This document shows positions 34,946 to 43,632 of a DNA stretch of 64,000 nt, in pieces. The notes under the pieces were generated by a model that saw only the letters and a list, made by a program, of their open reading frames with translations, was not told where the DNA came from and searched no databases. Each line of letters begins with the position of its first letter. The first letter of the stretch is position 1. The stretch spans positions 737,001-801,000 of the forward strand of contig NZ_CP121445.1 in the NCBI RefSeq assembly GCF_029689925.1, written 5' to 3'. Origin of the DNA: Anaerocolumna sp. AGMB13025 (lineage in GTDB: Bacteria; Bacillota; Clostridia; Lachnospirales; Lachnospiraceae). The translations under genes and the position numbers were made by a program.

Positions 34946-35811
34946 TGATTATGTTTATCTTAAGTATTATAGGAGCTGTTATTTTAACCCCTTTCGTCGG
35001 CGGGTTACTTACCGGAATAGACCGTGTTATTACGGCGCGAATGCAGGGCAGGCAAGGTCCTCCAGTGTTACAGCCTTTTTATGATGTATTAAAGCTGATA
35101 CAAAAAGAGTCTATAGAAGTTAATTTAATGCATCGTTTTTACGTATATATTTCGTTAATCTTTATTGTGTTTACAGCAGTTATTATGCTGACCGGCGGAG
35201 ATATCTTATTAGCAATCTTTGCTCTGACATTAGGCTCCATCTTCTTTGTACTGGGCGGATATGCCTCAAATTCCCCCTACAGTCTGATTGGTTCAGAAAG
35301 AGAACTGTTACAGATGATGGCTTATGAGCCGATGGTATTACTTACTGGTATCGGCTTGTATTATGCGGACAAGAGCTTTTACATTAAGGATATTATTACA
35401 GCTTCGGCACCAGCAGTTCTTCAGTTGCCAGGTTTGTTTTTAGGACTTTTATTTATATTGACTTTTAAATTAAGAAAGTCTCCCTTCGATTTTAGCATGG
35501 GTCACCATGGACATCAGGAAATCGTACAGGGTATTACGACTGAATATTCCGGCAGGGATCTTGCAGTCATAGAGATCACACATTGGTATGAGACCGTGAT
35601 TGCCTTGACCTTTGTATTCGTGTTCTTTGCAACAAAAGCGCCAATCAGTTATGTTTTTGCTACACTAGCCTGTATCCTGGCGTATTTTTTGGAGATAGTA
35701 ATTGATAATGGCTTTGCTAGAACAAAATGGCAGCTTGCACTCAATTCCAGCTGGATTATAACGGCTGTGTTAGGAACAGTAAATTTACTTGTGTTATCTT
35801 TCTTCAAATAA
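34945..35811 (+). CDS. echB: Ech hydrogenase subunit B, NuoH-like
   Basis: This 288-residue membrane protein is homologous to NuoH, HyfC and EchB, with about eight helices. Family residues are present in TARMQGRQGPPVLQPFYD (about 29-46, the amphipathic quinone-site-like region) and in the charged loop KLRKSPFDFSMGHHGHQEIVQG (about 173-194). It anchors the hydrophilic NiFe arm. It starts in a TAATG overlap with echA, with GGAGGC eight bases upstream. Translation of the next subunit is separated by an unusual repeat array. Confidence 0.9.
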   Translation: MIMFILSIIGAVILTPFVGGLLTGIDRVITARMQGRQGPPVLQPFYDVLKLIQKESIEVNLMHRFYVYISLIFIVFTAVIMLTGGDILLAIFALTLGSIFFVLGGYASNSPYSLIGSERELLQMMAYEPMVLLTGIGLYYADKSFYIKDIITASAPAVLQLPGLFLGLLFILTFKLRKSPFDFSMGHHGHQEIVQGITTEYSGRDLAVIEITHWYETVIALTFVFVFFATKAPISYVFATLACILAYFLEIVIDNGFARTKWQLALNSSWIITAVLGTVNLLVLSFFK

Positions 35812-35824
35812 AAGAAGTGAATGG

Positions 35825-36075
35825 AACTGCGTGCTAAAGCACGCAGTTTGGAGTAAAGTTAAAAAATGAAAGGCGTATTTTTTAACTTGTCTTGATTTAA
35901 AAGCGTGCTAAAGCACGCGGACGGGAGTAAAGTTAAAAAATGAAGGCGTATTTTTTAACTCATCCTGATTTAAAAGCGTGCTAAAGCACGCAGACGGGAG
36001 TAAAGTTAAAAAATAAAGGCGTATTTTTTAACTCTTCCTGATTTAAAAGCGTGCTAAAGCACGCGGACGGGAGTC
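35825..36075 (+). repeat. 73-bp double-hairpin tandem repeat between echB and echC
   Basis: Four copies of the hairpin GCGTGCTAAAGCACGC (starting at 35829, 35903, 35976 and 36049) alternate with three copies of a second hairpin. The second is AAGTTAAAAAAT...ATTTTTTAACTT in the first unit (35856-35888). The period is 73-74 bp. Each unit also carries GGGAGT after the first hairpin, and the last of these (GGACGGGAG, 36065-36073) is the ribosome binding site of echC. The array is not CRISPR-like because units abut without variable spacers. Confidence 0.92.
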
Positions 36076-36079
36076 TAAT

Positions 36080-36520
36080 ATGAATTATATTAAAAAATCC
36101 CCATGGATTTTACATTATGATGGTTCAAGCTGTAATGGCTGTGATATTGAAGTACTTGCCTGTCTGACACCTTTGTATGATGTGGAGCGGTTTGGTATTA
36201 TTAATACCGGTAATCCAAAGCATGCGGATATTTTATTAATAACCGGCAGCGTAAATGAGCAGAATATACCCGTAGTGAAACAGTTGTATGAGCAGATGGC
36301 AGAGCCTAAAGTGGTGGTAGCGGTTGGGATCTGTGCTACTTCCGGTGGTATTTTTGCAGAGTGCTATAATGTGGTCGGAGGAGTAGACAAAGTATTGCCG
36401 GTAGATGTATATGTGCCAGGCTGTGCCGCTCGTCCGGAAGCGATTATAGACGGCGTTGTGAAAGGCCTGGCTATATTGGAAGAAAAACAAAAATATGCAC
36501 GTAAAGGAAGCAAAAAGTAA
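36080..36520 (+). CDS. echC: Ech hydrogenase subunit C, small NuoB-like subunit
   Basis: A 146-residue NiFe-hydrogenase small subunit of the group 4 type. It binds the proximal [4Fe-4S] cluster through CNGCDIEVLAC (Cys about 14, 17 and 23), ICATSGG (about 81) and VPGCAARPE (about 115). It is short, as in Ech and NuoB, and lacks the twin-arginine signal of uptake hydrogenases. The ATG follows GGACGGGAG, which is part of the last repeat unit of the upstream array, six bases away. Confidence 0.92.
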   Translation: MNYIKKSPWILHYDGSSCNGCDIEVLACLTPLYDVERFGIINTGNPKHADILLITGSVNEQNIPVVKQLYEQMAEPKVVVAVGICATSGGIFAECYNVVGGVDKVLPVDVYVPGCAARPEAIIDGVVKGLAILEEKQKYARKGSKK

Positions 36521-36638
36521 GCAAAAAAGTGAGCAATTAGATTACCGGAATTAAGGGGATATACATTTTCTCAGAAAAACGTGGTATAAGAACACAGACG
36601 TTTCTGGGAGATACCTTATAGAAAGAAAGTGGTTTAGT

Positions 36639-36986
36639 ATGGAACAACAAATTAAAAGTATTCAGCCAAATGAATTGATAGCAGAAACTCTGCAATTAAA
36701 AACTGACGGTTATCGTCTTGTGGCTATTTCCTGTTCAAGCAAGGAGGATTTGGAACTTAGTTACTCCTTTGACAAAGAATATGACTTTATTAATTTAAGA
36801 ATTAATACAGATACGGAAACGGAGATCAGCAGTATCAGCAGCCTGTATTCCTATGCCTTCTTATATGAGAATGAAATTAAGGAATTGTTTGGGGCAGATA
36901 TTAAGAATATTTCCATTGATTTTAATAACAACTTATATAAAATTCCGGTAAAAACTCCATATAAGATTGTTAAGGAGGAGAAATAA
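36639..36986 (+). CDS. echD: Ech hydrogenase subunit D, NuoC-like
   Basis: This 115-residue hydrophilic subunit is homologous to NuoC/EchD. The block SISSLYSYAFLYENEIKELFGADIKNISIDF (about 67-97) matches the NuoC family core. It links EchE to the rest of the arm and has no cofactor motifs. The 118-bp gap to echC holds an imperfect hairpin (about 36569-36612), and the ribosome binding site is weak. The stop overlaps the echE start by one base (TAATG). Confidence 0.87.
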   Translation: MEQQIKSIQPNELIAETLQLKTDGYRLVAISCSSKEDLELSYSFDKEYDFINLRINTDTETEISSISSLYSYAFLYENEIKELFGADIKNISIDFNNNLYKIPVKTPYKIVKEEK

Positions 36987-38065
36987 TGGGAAATAGAACG
37001 GTAATTCCCTTTGGTCCTCAACATCCCGTACTGCCGGAGCCAATCCATTTGGATTTAGTGCTTGAGGACGAAAGAGTAATAGAAGCAATACCGCGTATTG
37101 GATATATTCACCGAGGACTTGAAAAACTGGTAGAGAAGAAGGACTTTCAGCAATATACCTTCGTTGCAGAGAGAATCTGTGGTATCTGTTCCTTTATGCA
37201 CGGCATGGGATACTGTATGTCAATCGAAAGTATTATGGATGTCAAGATTCCAGAGAGAGCAGAATTTTTAAGAACCATCTGGGCAGAGTTATCCCGTATT
37301 CACAGCCATTTATTATGGTTAGGACTGTTAGCAGACGCCTTTGGCTTTGAAAGTTTATTTATGCATTCCTGGAGGCTGAGAGAACAGGTTCTTGATATAT
37401 TTGAGGAAACCACCGGAGGTCGTGTTATTTTTTCTGTATGCGATATCGGCGGAGTAAGAAAAGATGTTAGTAATGAGACTTTATATAAAATCTCTGACAT
37501 TCTTACCAATATGGCAAAAGAATTAGAGGAGCTTACCCAGGTATTTTTAAATGATTCTTCTGTAAAATACCGTACCAAAGGAGTAGGTGTATTATCAAAA
37601 GAATTAGCCTATGACCTTGGAGCAGTTGGTCCTATGGCGAAAGCCAGTGGTGTCAGCATCGATTTAAGAACCCAGGGATATGCCGCCTACTCTAAATTAA
37701 TGTTTGAGCCAATAATTGATACTGCCGGTGATTCCTATGCCAGAACTTCTGTCCGTATCAAAGAAGTCTTTCAGGCGATCGATTTAATTAAGCAGGCAAT
37801 TGCAATAATACCCGATGGAGATATTAAGGTGAAAGTAACCGGTAATCCAAAGGGTGAATATTTTACTAGAATAGAGCAGCCAAGAGGAGAGGTAGTGTAC
37901 TATGCAAAAGCAAATGGAACAAAATTTCTTGACAGAGTCAGAGTAAGAACACCAACCTTTGCTAATGTACCGGCATTACTCGAGACCTTAAAGGGTTGTG
38001 CACTGGCGGATGTACCTATATTAATTCTTACCATTGACCCATGCATCAGCTGCACGGAACGATGA
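36986..38065 (+). CDS. echE: Ech hydrogenase subunit E, NiFe catalytic large subunit
   Basis: This 359-residue catalytic subunit holds the NiFe(CN)2CO site between RICGIC (Cys65, Cys68) and DPCISC (Cys353, Cys356). The protein stops at CTER, three residues after the last Cys. Ech large subunits are made without the C-terminal extension that other NiFe enzymes lose to a protease, and none of the genes here encodes such a protease. Homology to NuoD is clear (SRIHSHLLWLGLLADAFGFESLF). Reduced ferredoxin is the electron donor and protons are the acceptor. AGGAGG precedes the ATG. Confidence 0.94.
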   Translation: MGNRTVIPFGPQHPVLPEPIHLDLVLEDERVIEAIPRIGYIHRGLEKLVEKKDFQQYTFVAERICGICSFMHGMGYCMSIESIMDVKIPERAEFLRTIWAELSRIHSHLLWLGLLADAFGFESLFMHSWRLREQVLDIFEETTGGRVIFSVCDIGGVRKDVSNETLYKISDILTNMAKELEELTQVFLNDSSVKYRTKGVGVLSKELAYDLGAVGPMAKASGVSIDLRTQGYAAYSKLMFEPIIDTAGDSYARTSVRIKEVFQAIDLIKQAIAIIPDGDIKVKVTGNPKGEYFTRIEQPRGEVVYYAKANGTKFLDRVRVRTPTFANVPALLETLKGCALADVPILILTIDPCISCTER

Positions 38066-38090
38066 TTGTTTATAGATAGGACGGAGAATT

Positions 38091-38456
38091 ATGTCAATTT
38101 TAAGTATGAGTAAGACACTCTTTAAAAGTCTGATCCACGGACCCTATACCGTATTATATCCCGTTAAAAAGAAAGATAATTATGAACGTACCAGAGGCAG
38201 TGTAGGTATTAATATATCCGAATGTATCTACTGCGGCTTATGCCAGAGACGCTGTCCTACCGGGGCAATACAGGTAGATAAAGCCAGTGCCTCCTGGAGT
38301 ATTGAAAGACTAAAATGCATTCAATGCAATTACTGCAATGAGGTTTGTCCAAAGAAATGTCTGAGAATGGACAATGGATATACCACACCTTCCTTTGGAA
38401 GCGTAAGGGATGATTATACCAATGCACGAGTATCCGATCACACAGAGAATAATTGA
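38091..38456 (+). CDS. echF: Ech hydrogenase subunit F, 2[4Fe-4S] ferredoxin-like
   Basis: A 121-residue subunit with two [4Fe-4S] motifs, CIYCGLCQRRCPTG (about 42-55) and CIQCNYCNEVCPKKC (about 77-91). It passes electrons from soluble ferredoxin to EchC. Homologous to NuoI/EchF. Its last 35 bp overlap the start of hypA. The start is behind GGACGGAG. Confidence 0.92.
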   Translation: MSILSMSKTLFKSLIHGPYTVLYPVKKKDNYERTRGSVGINISECIYCGLCQRRCPTGAIQVDKASASWSIERLKCIQCNYCNEVCPKKCLRMDNGYTTPSFGSVRDDYTNARVSDHTENN

Positions 38457-38760
38457 GATAGCAGATGAATTTGCTGCGAAGAATGAAGCTGCTGAGGTAA
38501 AGCAGATTAATCTGGTAGTAGGTGACTACTCCGGTTATGTGGCAAGTTCTATTGAATTATATTTTGAAATTATTGCACAAGGAAGCTTATGTGAACATGC
38601 GAAGTTGAATATTGAGCGTGTGATACCGAAGTTAAAGTGCCAAACCTGCGGCGAACTTTTTGTCAGGAAACCTTATTCCTTTGAATGTCCTGTCTGCAAA
38701 GGGGAGGGAAGGCCTACAGAAATCGGTCAGGAATTTTATATTAAGTCGATTGAAGTGTAA
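38422..38760 (+). CDS. hypA: HypA, nickel insertion chaperone
   Basis: This 112-residue protein delivers nickel to the hydrogenase precursor together with HypB. The ATG at 38422 is chosen because it gives the invariant MHEYxIT N-terminus, where His2 binds nickel; a start four codons earlier would bury it. The structural zinc site is CQTCG...CPVCKG (about 75-95). The gene overlaps echF by 35 bp, so Ech synthesis and maturation are tied together. Confidence 0.93.
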   Translation: MHEYPITQRIIEIADEFAAKNEAAEVKQINLVVGDYSGYVASSIELYFEIIAQGSLCEHAKLNIERVIPKLKCQTCGELFVRKPYSFECPVCKGEGRPTEIGQEFYIKSIEV

Positions 38761-38769
38761 GGTAAGGAC

Positions 38770-38816
38770 AGGTTAAATGTAAGCTTTTTATTTGAAGGGT
38801 TTATATTTAACCTTTT
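38770..38816 (+). terminator. Hairpin between hypA and hypB
   Basis: AGGTTAAAT (38770-38778) pairs with ATTTAACCT (38805-38813), followed by TTTG. It lies in the only sizeable gap of the hyp run (175 bp) and may attenuate read-through to hypB. Confidence 0.5.
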
Positions 38817-38935
38817 GTCAAACAGTATAGAATTTACTTAAGGAAGCTTTTTTATATTGTATTGCTTCTAGTTAAAATACAGTGAGGAATTGCTGCTAAA
38901 TAATTATTGCTGCTAAGCGTCGGATGGAGGTAATT

Positions 38936-39586
38936 ATGTCAGAAAAGAAAGAAATAGAAATTATGCAGTCGGTTTACGATAAAAACGATGAGGTTGCCAC
39001 ACAGATTAATGCCTCCTTTAATGAAAACGGAATCTTCGCAATTAATGTTATGGGTGCCCCGGGAGCCGGTAAGACCTCTACGTTGATTCAAATAATTAAA
39101 AGACTGGAAGGTATCACTTCTTATGTAATTGAAGGTGATATAGAGGCAGATTTTGATACAAAACACCTCCAATCCCTGGGAGTACAGGCAATCCAGATTA
39201 ATACCGGTGGAGCCTGCCACCTGGATTCTCCTTTAATCGGAAAAGCTGCAAAAGAACTAGCTTTAAAAAATGGTGTATTATTCATAGAAAATATAGGCAA
39301 TTTAGTATGCCCCGCAGAATTCCAGATTGGCGAACATGTTAAGATGTTAATATCAACCGTAACAGAAGGCAGTGACAAGCCCTACAAATATCCGTTAGCC
39401 TTTGAAAAAGCAGATATTATTATCTTAAATAAATGTGATCTGATACCATATCTGGATTTTGATGAAGAGTTCTTCATGAAGGGTGTCAGAGCGTTAAATA
39501 AAACAGCTCCGGTGGTTAAAGTATCCTGCAAAACGGAAGAAGGTTTTGAGGAAGCAGTAGAATGGATCAAGAACAAATTAAAGTAG
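38936..39586 (+). CDS. hypB: HypB, nickel-maturation GTPase
   Basis: This 216-residue SIMIBI-class GTPase drives nickel insertion with HypA. It has the P-loop GAPGAGKTSTL (about 38-48), the metal-binding Cys-His pair in NTGGACHLD (about 90-98), ENIGNLVCP and the guanine motif NKCD (about 164). It lacks the His-rich N-terminal nickel store of some HypB proteins. The ATG at 38936 follows GGATGGAGG; the ATG 12 nt upstream lies in that ribosome binding site. Its end overlaps hypF by 25 bp. Confidence 0.93.
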   Translation: MSEKKEIEIMQSVYDKNDEVATQINASFNENGIFAINVMGAPGAGKTSTLIQIIKRLEGITSYVIEGDIEADFDTKHLQSLGVQAIQINTGGACHLDSPLIGKAAKELALKNGVLFIENIGNLVCPAEFQIGEHVKMLISTVTEGSDKPYKYPLAFEKADIIILNKCDLIPYLDFDEEFFMKGVRALNKTAPVVKVSCKTEEGFEEAVEWIKNKLK

Positions 39587-42339
39587 TCACAAAGAAAATA
39601 AAGATATTTGGCATGGTACAAGGGGTTGGCTTTAGACCCCTTGTATTTCGCCATGCAGGGAAATACGGAATAAAAGGAACTGTCAGAAATATCGGCGGAA
39701 TTGTTGAAATTATAGCCAATGCTCCAGAACAAAAAGTAGCAGACTTTCTAAAGGAATTGCAGGAGAACAGGGAAGAAGATTATGAAATCGTTCATATTCA
39801 GGTCGAGGATATAAGTGAGGAGTTCAGTGAGGATGTCTGGGAGAACGATGGAGAGGATGTCAGCGGGAATGGCGGAGAGAATACTGCCGCGGATGTTAGT
39901 GGGAATGACAGAGAGAATACTGCCGAGGATGTCAGCGGGAATGGCGGAGAGAATACTGCCAAGGATGTTAGTGGAAATGACAGAGAGAAGATTACCGAGG
40001 ATGTTAGCGGGAATGACAGAGAGAATATTGTCGAGGATGTCAGCGGGAATGACGGAGAAAATACTGCCAAGGGTTCCAGTAGGAAAGATATTAAATATGA
40101 CGCTGAGAACATCCGAGAAAAGATTATGCAGGGAGATAAGATTCGTTATAAGGATTTTAGAATCTTAAATAGTGCGGCGGAGTCTGAGATATCCATCCTT
40201 CCGCCAGATCTTCCGGTTTGTAACAAATGTAAAAAAGAGCTGTATGAAAGCGGCAACCGGAGATATAAGAACCCTTTTATCAGCTGTACCTCCTGCGGTC
40301 CCAGATATACGATTATGGAACATCTGCCTTACGACAGACATACTACCACAATGAAAGAATTTCCGATGTGTGAGGCATGTAACAAAGAATATACAGACCC
40401 CGAAAGCAGGCGATTCCATGCTCAGACAATCTCTTGTAATGACTGCGGACCTTATGTAATATTTCAGGATTTAGAGGATGATACGGTAAAAGAAAAAGAT
40501 GAAAATAATAAAGTAATACCTGATAAAAAAATAGCTAATGCAGTAATAACTGATAAAGTGATAGCTGGTAAATTAGTAAGAAATAAAGCAGTAACAGATA
40601 AAACAATAACAGGTAAAGCAATAACTGAAATAGCCACTAATAAATCATTCCTAAATGAAGAAGCAATAACAAAAGCCGTTTCCATCCTTAAATCAGGAGG
40701 AATCCTGGCAGTAAAAGGAATCGGCGGTTATCATTATGTCTGTTCCCCAATGTCAGAAGAAACCGTACTTAACCTGCGGAGGTTAAAAGGCAGGGAGGAA
40801 AAACCATTTGCAGTTATGTTCCCGGATCTGGAAGCCATTGAGGAATACTGTATGGTATCAGAGGAAGAACGGGAGCTCCTGTTATCAAAAGCAAGACCGA
40901 TTGTACTGCTTTATACCAGAAATGATTCCATGGCAGAAGCCACTAATAAGGGAGGTATCTACTGCGGTGCCTTTTTGCCTTACACTCCCCTGCAGATTCT
41001 ATTAACCAGACACTGCGGACCTCTTATAATGACCAGTGCGAATCGATCCGGTGCGCCAATAATAAAAGACGATATCAGAATGCTGGAAGTAAAATCACCT
41101 TATCTTAAAGGTATCTTATATCACAAGCGGCGGATTGTCCGTTCTGTAGACGATTCTGTAGCAAAAGTAATAGATGGAAAACCTCAGTTAATCAGACGAA
41201 GCAGGGGATATGTTCCTTACCCGGTATTTATAAACCCAGATAAGGAGGCTATGGAGAATACTAAGAGAGAGCGCTGTGACACGGCGATTTTTGCCGCAGG
41301 CGGTGATTTAAAAGCGGCTTTTTGCCTGTATAAAAAAGGCAGTGCAGTAGTCTCCCAGTACTTCGGTGATTTGGAAGAACAGACCGTACTGGAGGAATAT
41401 AAAAAGTCTTATGAGGATTTGTCAGGTCTGTTAAACATTACACCTGGTCTGGCAGTATGTGATTTACACCCGAATTACCACTCTGGCCTCTATGCAAGGA
41501 CATTAAACCTTCCTGTCCTTGCAGTCCAGCATCATCACGCCCATATTGCCTCGGTTATGGCAGAACACGATTTAAAAGGACCGGTTATCGGCGTTGCCTT
41601 TGACGGAACCGGATATGGTACGGACGGTAACATCTGGGGCGGGGAATTTTTAATCTGTAAAGGTGCAGGATTTACCCGGGCGGCCCAGTTAAGTTACACA
41701 CCAATCCTTGGGGGAGACAGTTCCATGAAGGACGGGAAAAAGACCGCCACCTGCTTTTTATTACAAGCGGGTCTGAAAGAGGAAGTGAAAGATGAACGGG
41801 TAGATCTCATCAAAGCAGCCCTTGACAATAAAATCAATACGGTACTGACCTCCAGTATGGGACGGTTATTTGATGCAGCGGCTTCCCTACTTGACATTTG
41901 CCAGGAGAACCGTTACGAAGGCGAAGGTGCGACCCTTCTTGAAAAAGAGGCAGTATTAGCCGTAAGAAACCACCTGGAACCGGAAAACCTTACCTTTGCA
42001 ATTTGTAAAAAAAGTGGCATAATAGAAATTGATCCAAAGCCGGTCATAAAAGCCATCAGTACCTTAAGAGGGACAAGGTCAAAGGCCTCTCTGGCCCTGG
42101 GCTTTCATTATAGCGTGGCAAATGCCGTGTTACGGGTATGTGAAATAATAAGAGAAGAACAGAATATGAATACAGTAGCCCTAAGCGGCGGAGTATTTCA
42201 GAATACAATCCTGACAGAACGGGTTTTAAAACTGTTAAGGGAAGCGGATTTTTCAGTATATGTCAATATGGCTGTCCCGCCAAATGACGGCTCCATCAGT
42301 CTGGGGCAGACTTATATCGGGTTAATGAGTTTAACCTGA
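39562..42339 (+). CDS. hypF: HypF, carbamoyltransferase, with two repetitive insertions
   Basis: This 925-residue HypF makes the CN ligands of the NiFe site from carbamoyl phosphate with HypE. The order is acylphosphatase domain (about 11-85, GMVQGVGFRP), two C4 zinc fingers (Cys220/223/242/245 and 270/273/292/295), a YrdC-like domain (about 366-560) and a Kae1-like domain with HHHAH (about 655). The usual length is about 750. The excess is two low-complexity inserts. One is at about 99-170, six copies of a 12-residue DVSGNDRENTAE unit. The other is at about 306-366, Lys/Thr/Ile-rich repeats before YrdC. Catalytic motifs are intact, so it should be active. It starts within the end of hypB behind GAGGAAG. 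Confidence 0.92.
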   Translation: MDQEQIKVVTKKIKIFGMVQGVGFRPLVFRHAGKYGIKGTVRNIGGIVEIIANAPEQKVADFLKELQENREEDYEIVHIQVEDISEEFSEDVWENDGEDVSGNGGENTAADVSGNDRENTAEDVSGNGGENTAKDVSGNDREKITEDVSGNDRENIVEDVSGNDGENTAKGSSRKDIKYDAENIREKIMQGDKIRYKDFRILNSAAESEISILPPDLPVCNKCKKELYESGNRRYKNPFISCTSCGPRYTIMEHLPYDRHTTTMKEFPMCEACNKEYTDPESRRFHAQTISCNDCGPYVIFQDLEDDTVKEKDENNKVIPDKKIANAVITDKVIAGKLVRNKAVTDKTITGKAITEIATNKSFLNEEAITKAVSILKSGGILAVKGIGGYHYVCSPMSEETVLNLRRLKGREEKPFAVMFPDLEAIEEYCMVSEEERELLLSKARPIVLLYTRNDSMAEATNKGGIYCGAFLPYTPLQILLTRHCGPLIMTSANRSGAPIIKDDIRMLEVKSPYLKGILYHKRRIVRSVDDSVAKVIDGKPQLIRRSRGYVPYPVFINPDKEAMENTKRERCDTAIFAAGGDLKAAFCLYKKGSAVVSQYFGDLEEQTVLEEYKKSYEDLSGLLNITPGLAVCDLHPNYHSGLYARTLNLPVLAVQHHHAHIASVMAEHDLKGPVIGVAFDGTGYGTDGNIWGGEFLICKGAGFTRAAQLSYTPILGGDSSMKDGKKTATCFLLQAGLKEEVKDERVDLIKAALDNKINTVLTSSMGRLFDAAASLLDICQENRYEGEGATLLEKEAVLAVRNHLEPENLTFAICKKSGIIEIDPKPVIKAISTLRGTRSKASLALGFHYSVANAVLRVCEIIREEQNMNTVALSGGVFQNTILTERVLKLLREADFSVYVNMAVPPNDGSISLGQTYIGLMSLT
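39856..40071 (+). repeat. 36-bp in-frame tandem repeat inside hypF
   Basis: Six units of 36 bp, each encoding a variant of DVSGNDRENTAE, lie between the acylphosphatase and zinc-finger domains. The frame is kept by every unit. The copies alternate GND/GNG and REN/GEN, suggesting expansion by blocks. Confidence 0.9.
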
Positions 42340-42362
42340 ATTGGGATTAAGGAGGATAACTT

Positions 42363-42605
42363 ATGTGTGTTGCAGTACCTGGTAAAATCATTGAAATAAG
42401 CGGTGACATCGCCAAAGTAGATGTATTAAATAATATTTGTGAAGCCAATGTAAAACTGGTAGACGCTAAAATCGGTGATTATATCCTGATTCATGCCGGT
42501 TTTGCCCTGGAAGTCATGAAACAGGATATGGCGGAAGAACTAATCAGTATATTTGGGGAACTTGAGGAGGATGGGAATGAAGACCCTCGAACAGGTAAAG
42601 ACTGA
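42363..42605 (+). CDS. hypC: HypC, Fe(CN)2CO assembly chaperone
   Basis: This 80-residue protein begins MCVAVPGKIIE. The second-position Cys is the invariant residue that, once Met is removed, holds the Fe(CN)2CO unit with HypD and then binds the large-subunit precursor. It starts behind TAAGGAGG, 23 bp after hypF. Its last 29 bp overlap hypD. Confidence 0.95.
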   Translation: MCVAVPGKIIEISGDIAKVDVLNNICEANVKLVDAKIGDYILIHAGFALEVMKQDMAEELISIFGELEEDGNEDPRTGKD

Positions 42606-43632
42606 ACTTAAAAATTATACCGGAAAAAAGATTAAAATTATGGAAGTCTGCGGAACCCACACTTCCAGTATCTTTAAAAATGGAATCCGGAGTCTGTTAT
42701 CCCCTGATATCCAATTAATATCCGGTCCCGGCTGCCCGGTATGTGTTACTGCCTCTGCTTATATTGATAAATTAGTGGAATATGCCTTAAAGGAAAACAC
42801 CTGTGTGCTAACCTTTGGGGATATGATGAAGGTAAAGGGAAATCAATACTCCTTAACAGAAGCAAAGGCTCTGGGCGGTAACGTTAAAATCTTGTATTCG
42901 CCCCTGTCTGCCATGAAACTGGCCAAAGAGGACACCCATACGGAATATATATTTGCAGCAGTAGGTTTTGAAACAACCACACCGATTTACGCCTTAATGC
43001 TAGAGGAAATCATAACGAATCATATAACGAATCTTAAATTCCTTACTTCCTTAAAAACCATACTTCCTGCACTTTCCTTTGTCTGTGAAAATGAAAAGGA
43101 AATTGATGCCTTTCTTTGCCCTGGGCATGTAAGCGTAATTACCGGCTGTTCCATTTACGAAGAACTGGCCCAGAAATATCAGAAACCCTTTGTCGTTGCG
43201 GGCTTTGAAGGAGAGCATATAGTAGCTGCTGTGGATGAAATTCTTCACCAGCTGAAAAAGAAACAGTATTCCATGAAAAATATGTACACCAGTTCCGTTA
43301 CCGAATTAGGGAATCAAAAGGCTGCGGCAATTACAGATCAATATTTTGAAACCGCAGATGATTACTGGAGAGGAATCGGGATCATAAAAAGTTCCGGTCT
43401 TAAGCTTCGATGGGAGTACCAGCAATACGATGCAGGCAGCAGAATAACCGATTATACGGAACAGGTTCCAAAGGGCTGTAGATGCCAGGATGTTATATTG
43501 GGGCGGATTCAACCGGTGGACTGTCCGCTTTTTCAAACCGTCTGCTCGCCTCTTAATGCCGTTGGTCCTTGTATGGTATCAACGGAAGGCGCCTGTGGAA
43601 TCTGGTATAAGAACAGGAGGGTTACTGTATGA
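42577..43632 (+). CDS. hypD: HypD, Fe-S scaffold for Fe(CN)2CO assembly
   Basis: This 351-residue protein carries the family motifs EVCGTHT (about 24), GPGCPVCVT (about 53) and GFETTTP (about 135), plus a C-terminal Cys cluster (CRCQD, DCPLFQTVC, CMVSTEGAC) for its [4Fe-4S] centre. The ATG at 42577 is chosen because GAGGAGG lies six bases before it; an ATG at 42571 abuts the ribosome binding site. It overlaps hypC by 29 bp and hypE by 4 bp (ATGA). Confidence 0.93.
   Translation: MKTLEQVKTELKNYTGKKIKIMEVCGTHTSSIFKNGIRSLLSPDIQLISGPGCPVCVTASAYIDKLVEYALKENTCVLTFGDMMKVKGNQYSLTEAKALGGNVKILYSPLSAMKLAKEDTHTEYIFAAVGFETTTPIYALMLEEIITNHITNLKFLTSLKTILPALSFVCENEKEIDAFLCPGHVSVITGCSIYEELAQKYQKPFVVAGFEGEHIVAAVDEILHQLKKKQYSMKNMYTSSVTELGNQKAAAITDQYFETADDYWRGIGIIKSSGLKLRWEYQQYDAGSRITDYTEQVPKGCRCQDVILGRIQPVDCPLFQTVCSPLNAVGPCMVSTEGACGIWYKNRRVTV

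Noticed and set aside
35812..36079. CRISPR-like array between echB and echC
   Set aside because: Units of 73-74 bp are nearly identical throughout, with no variable spacers and no cas genes. It is a plain tandem repeat.
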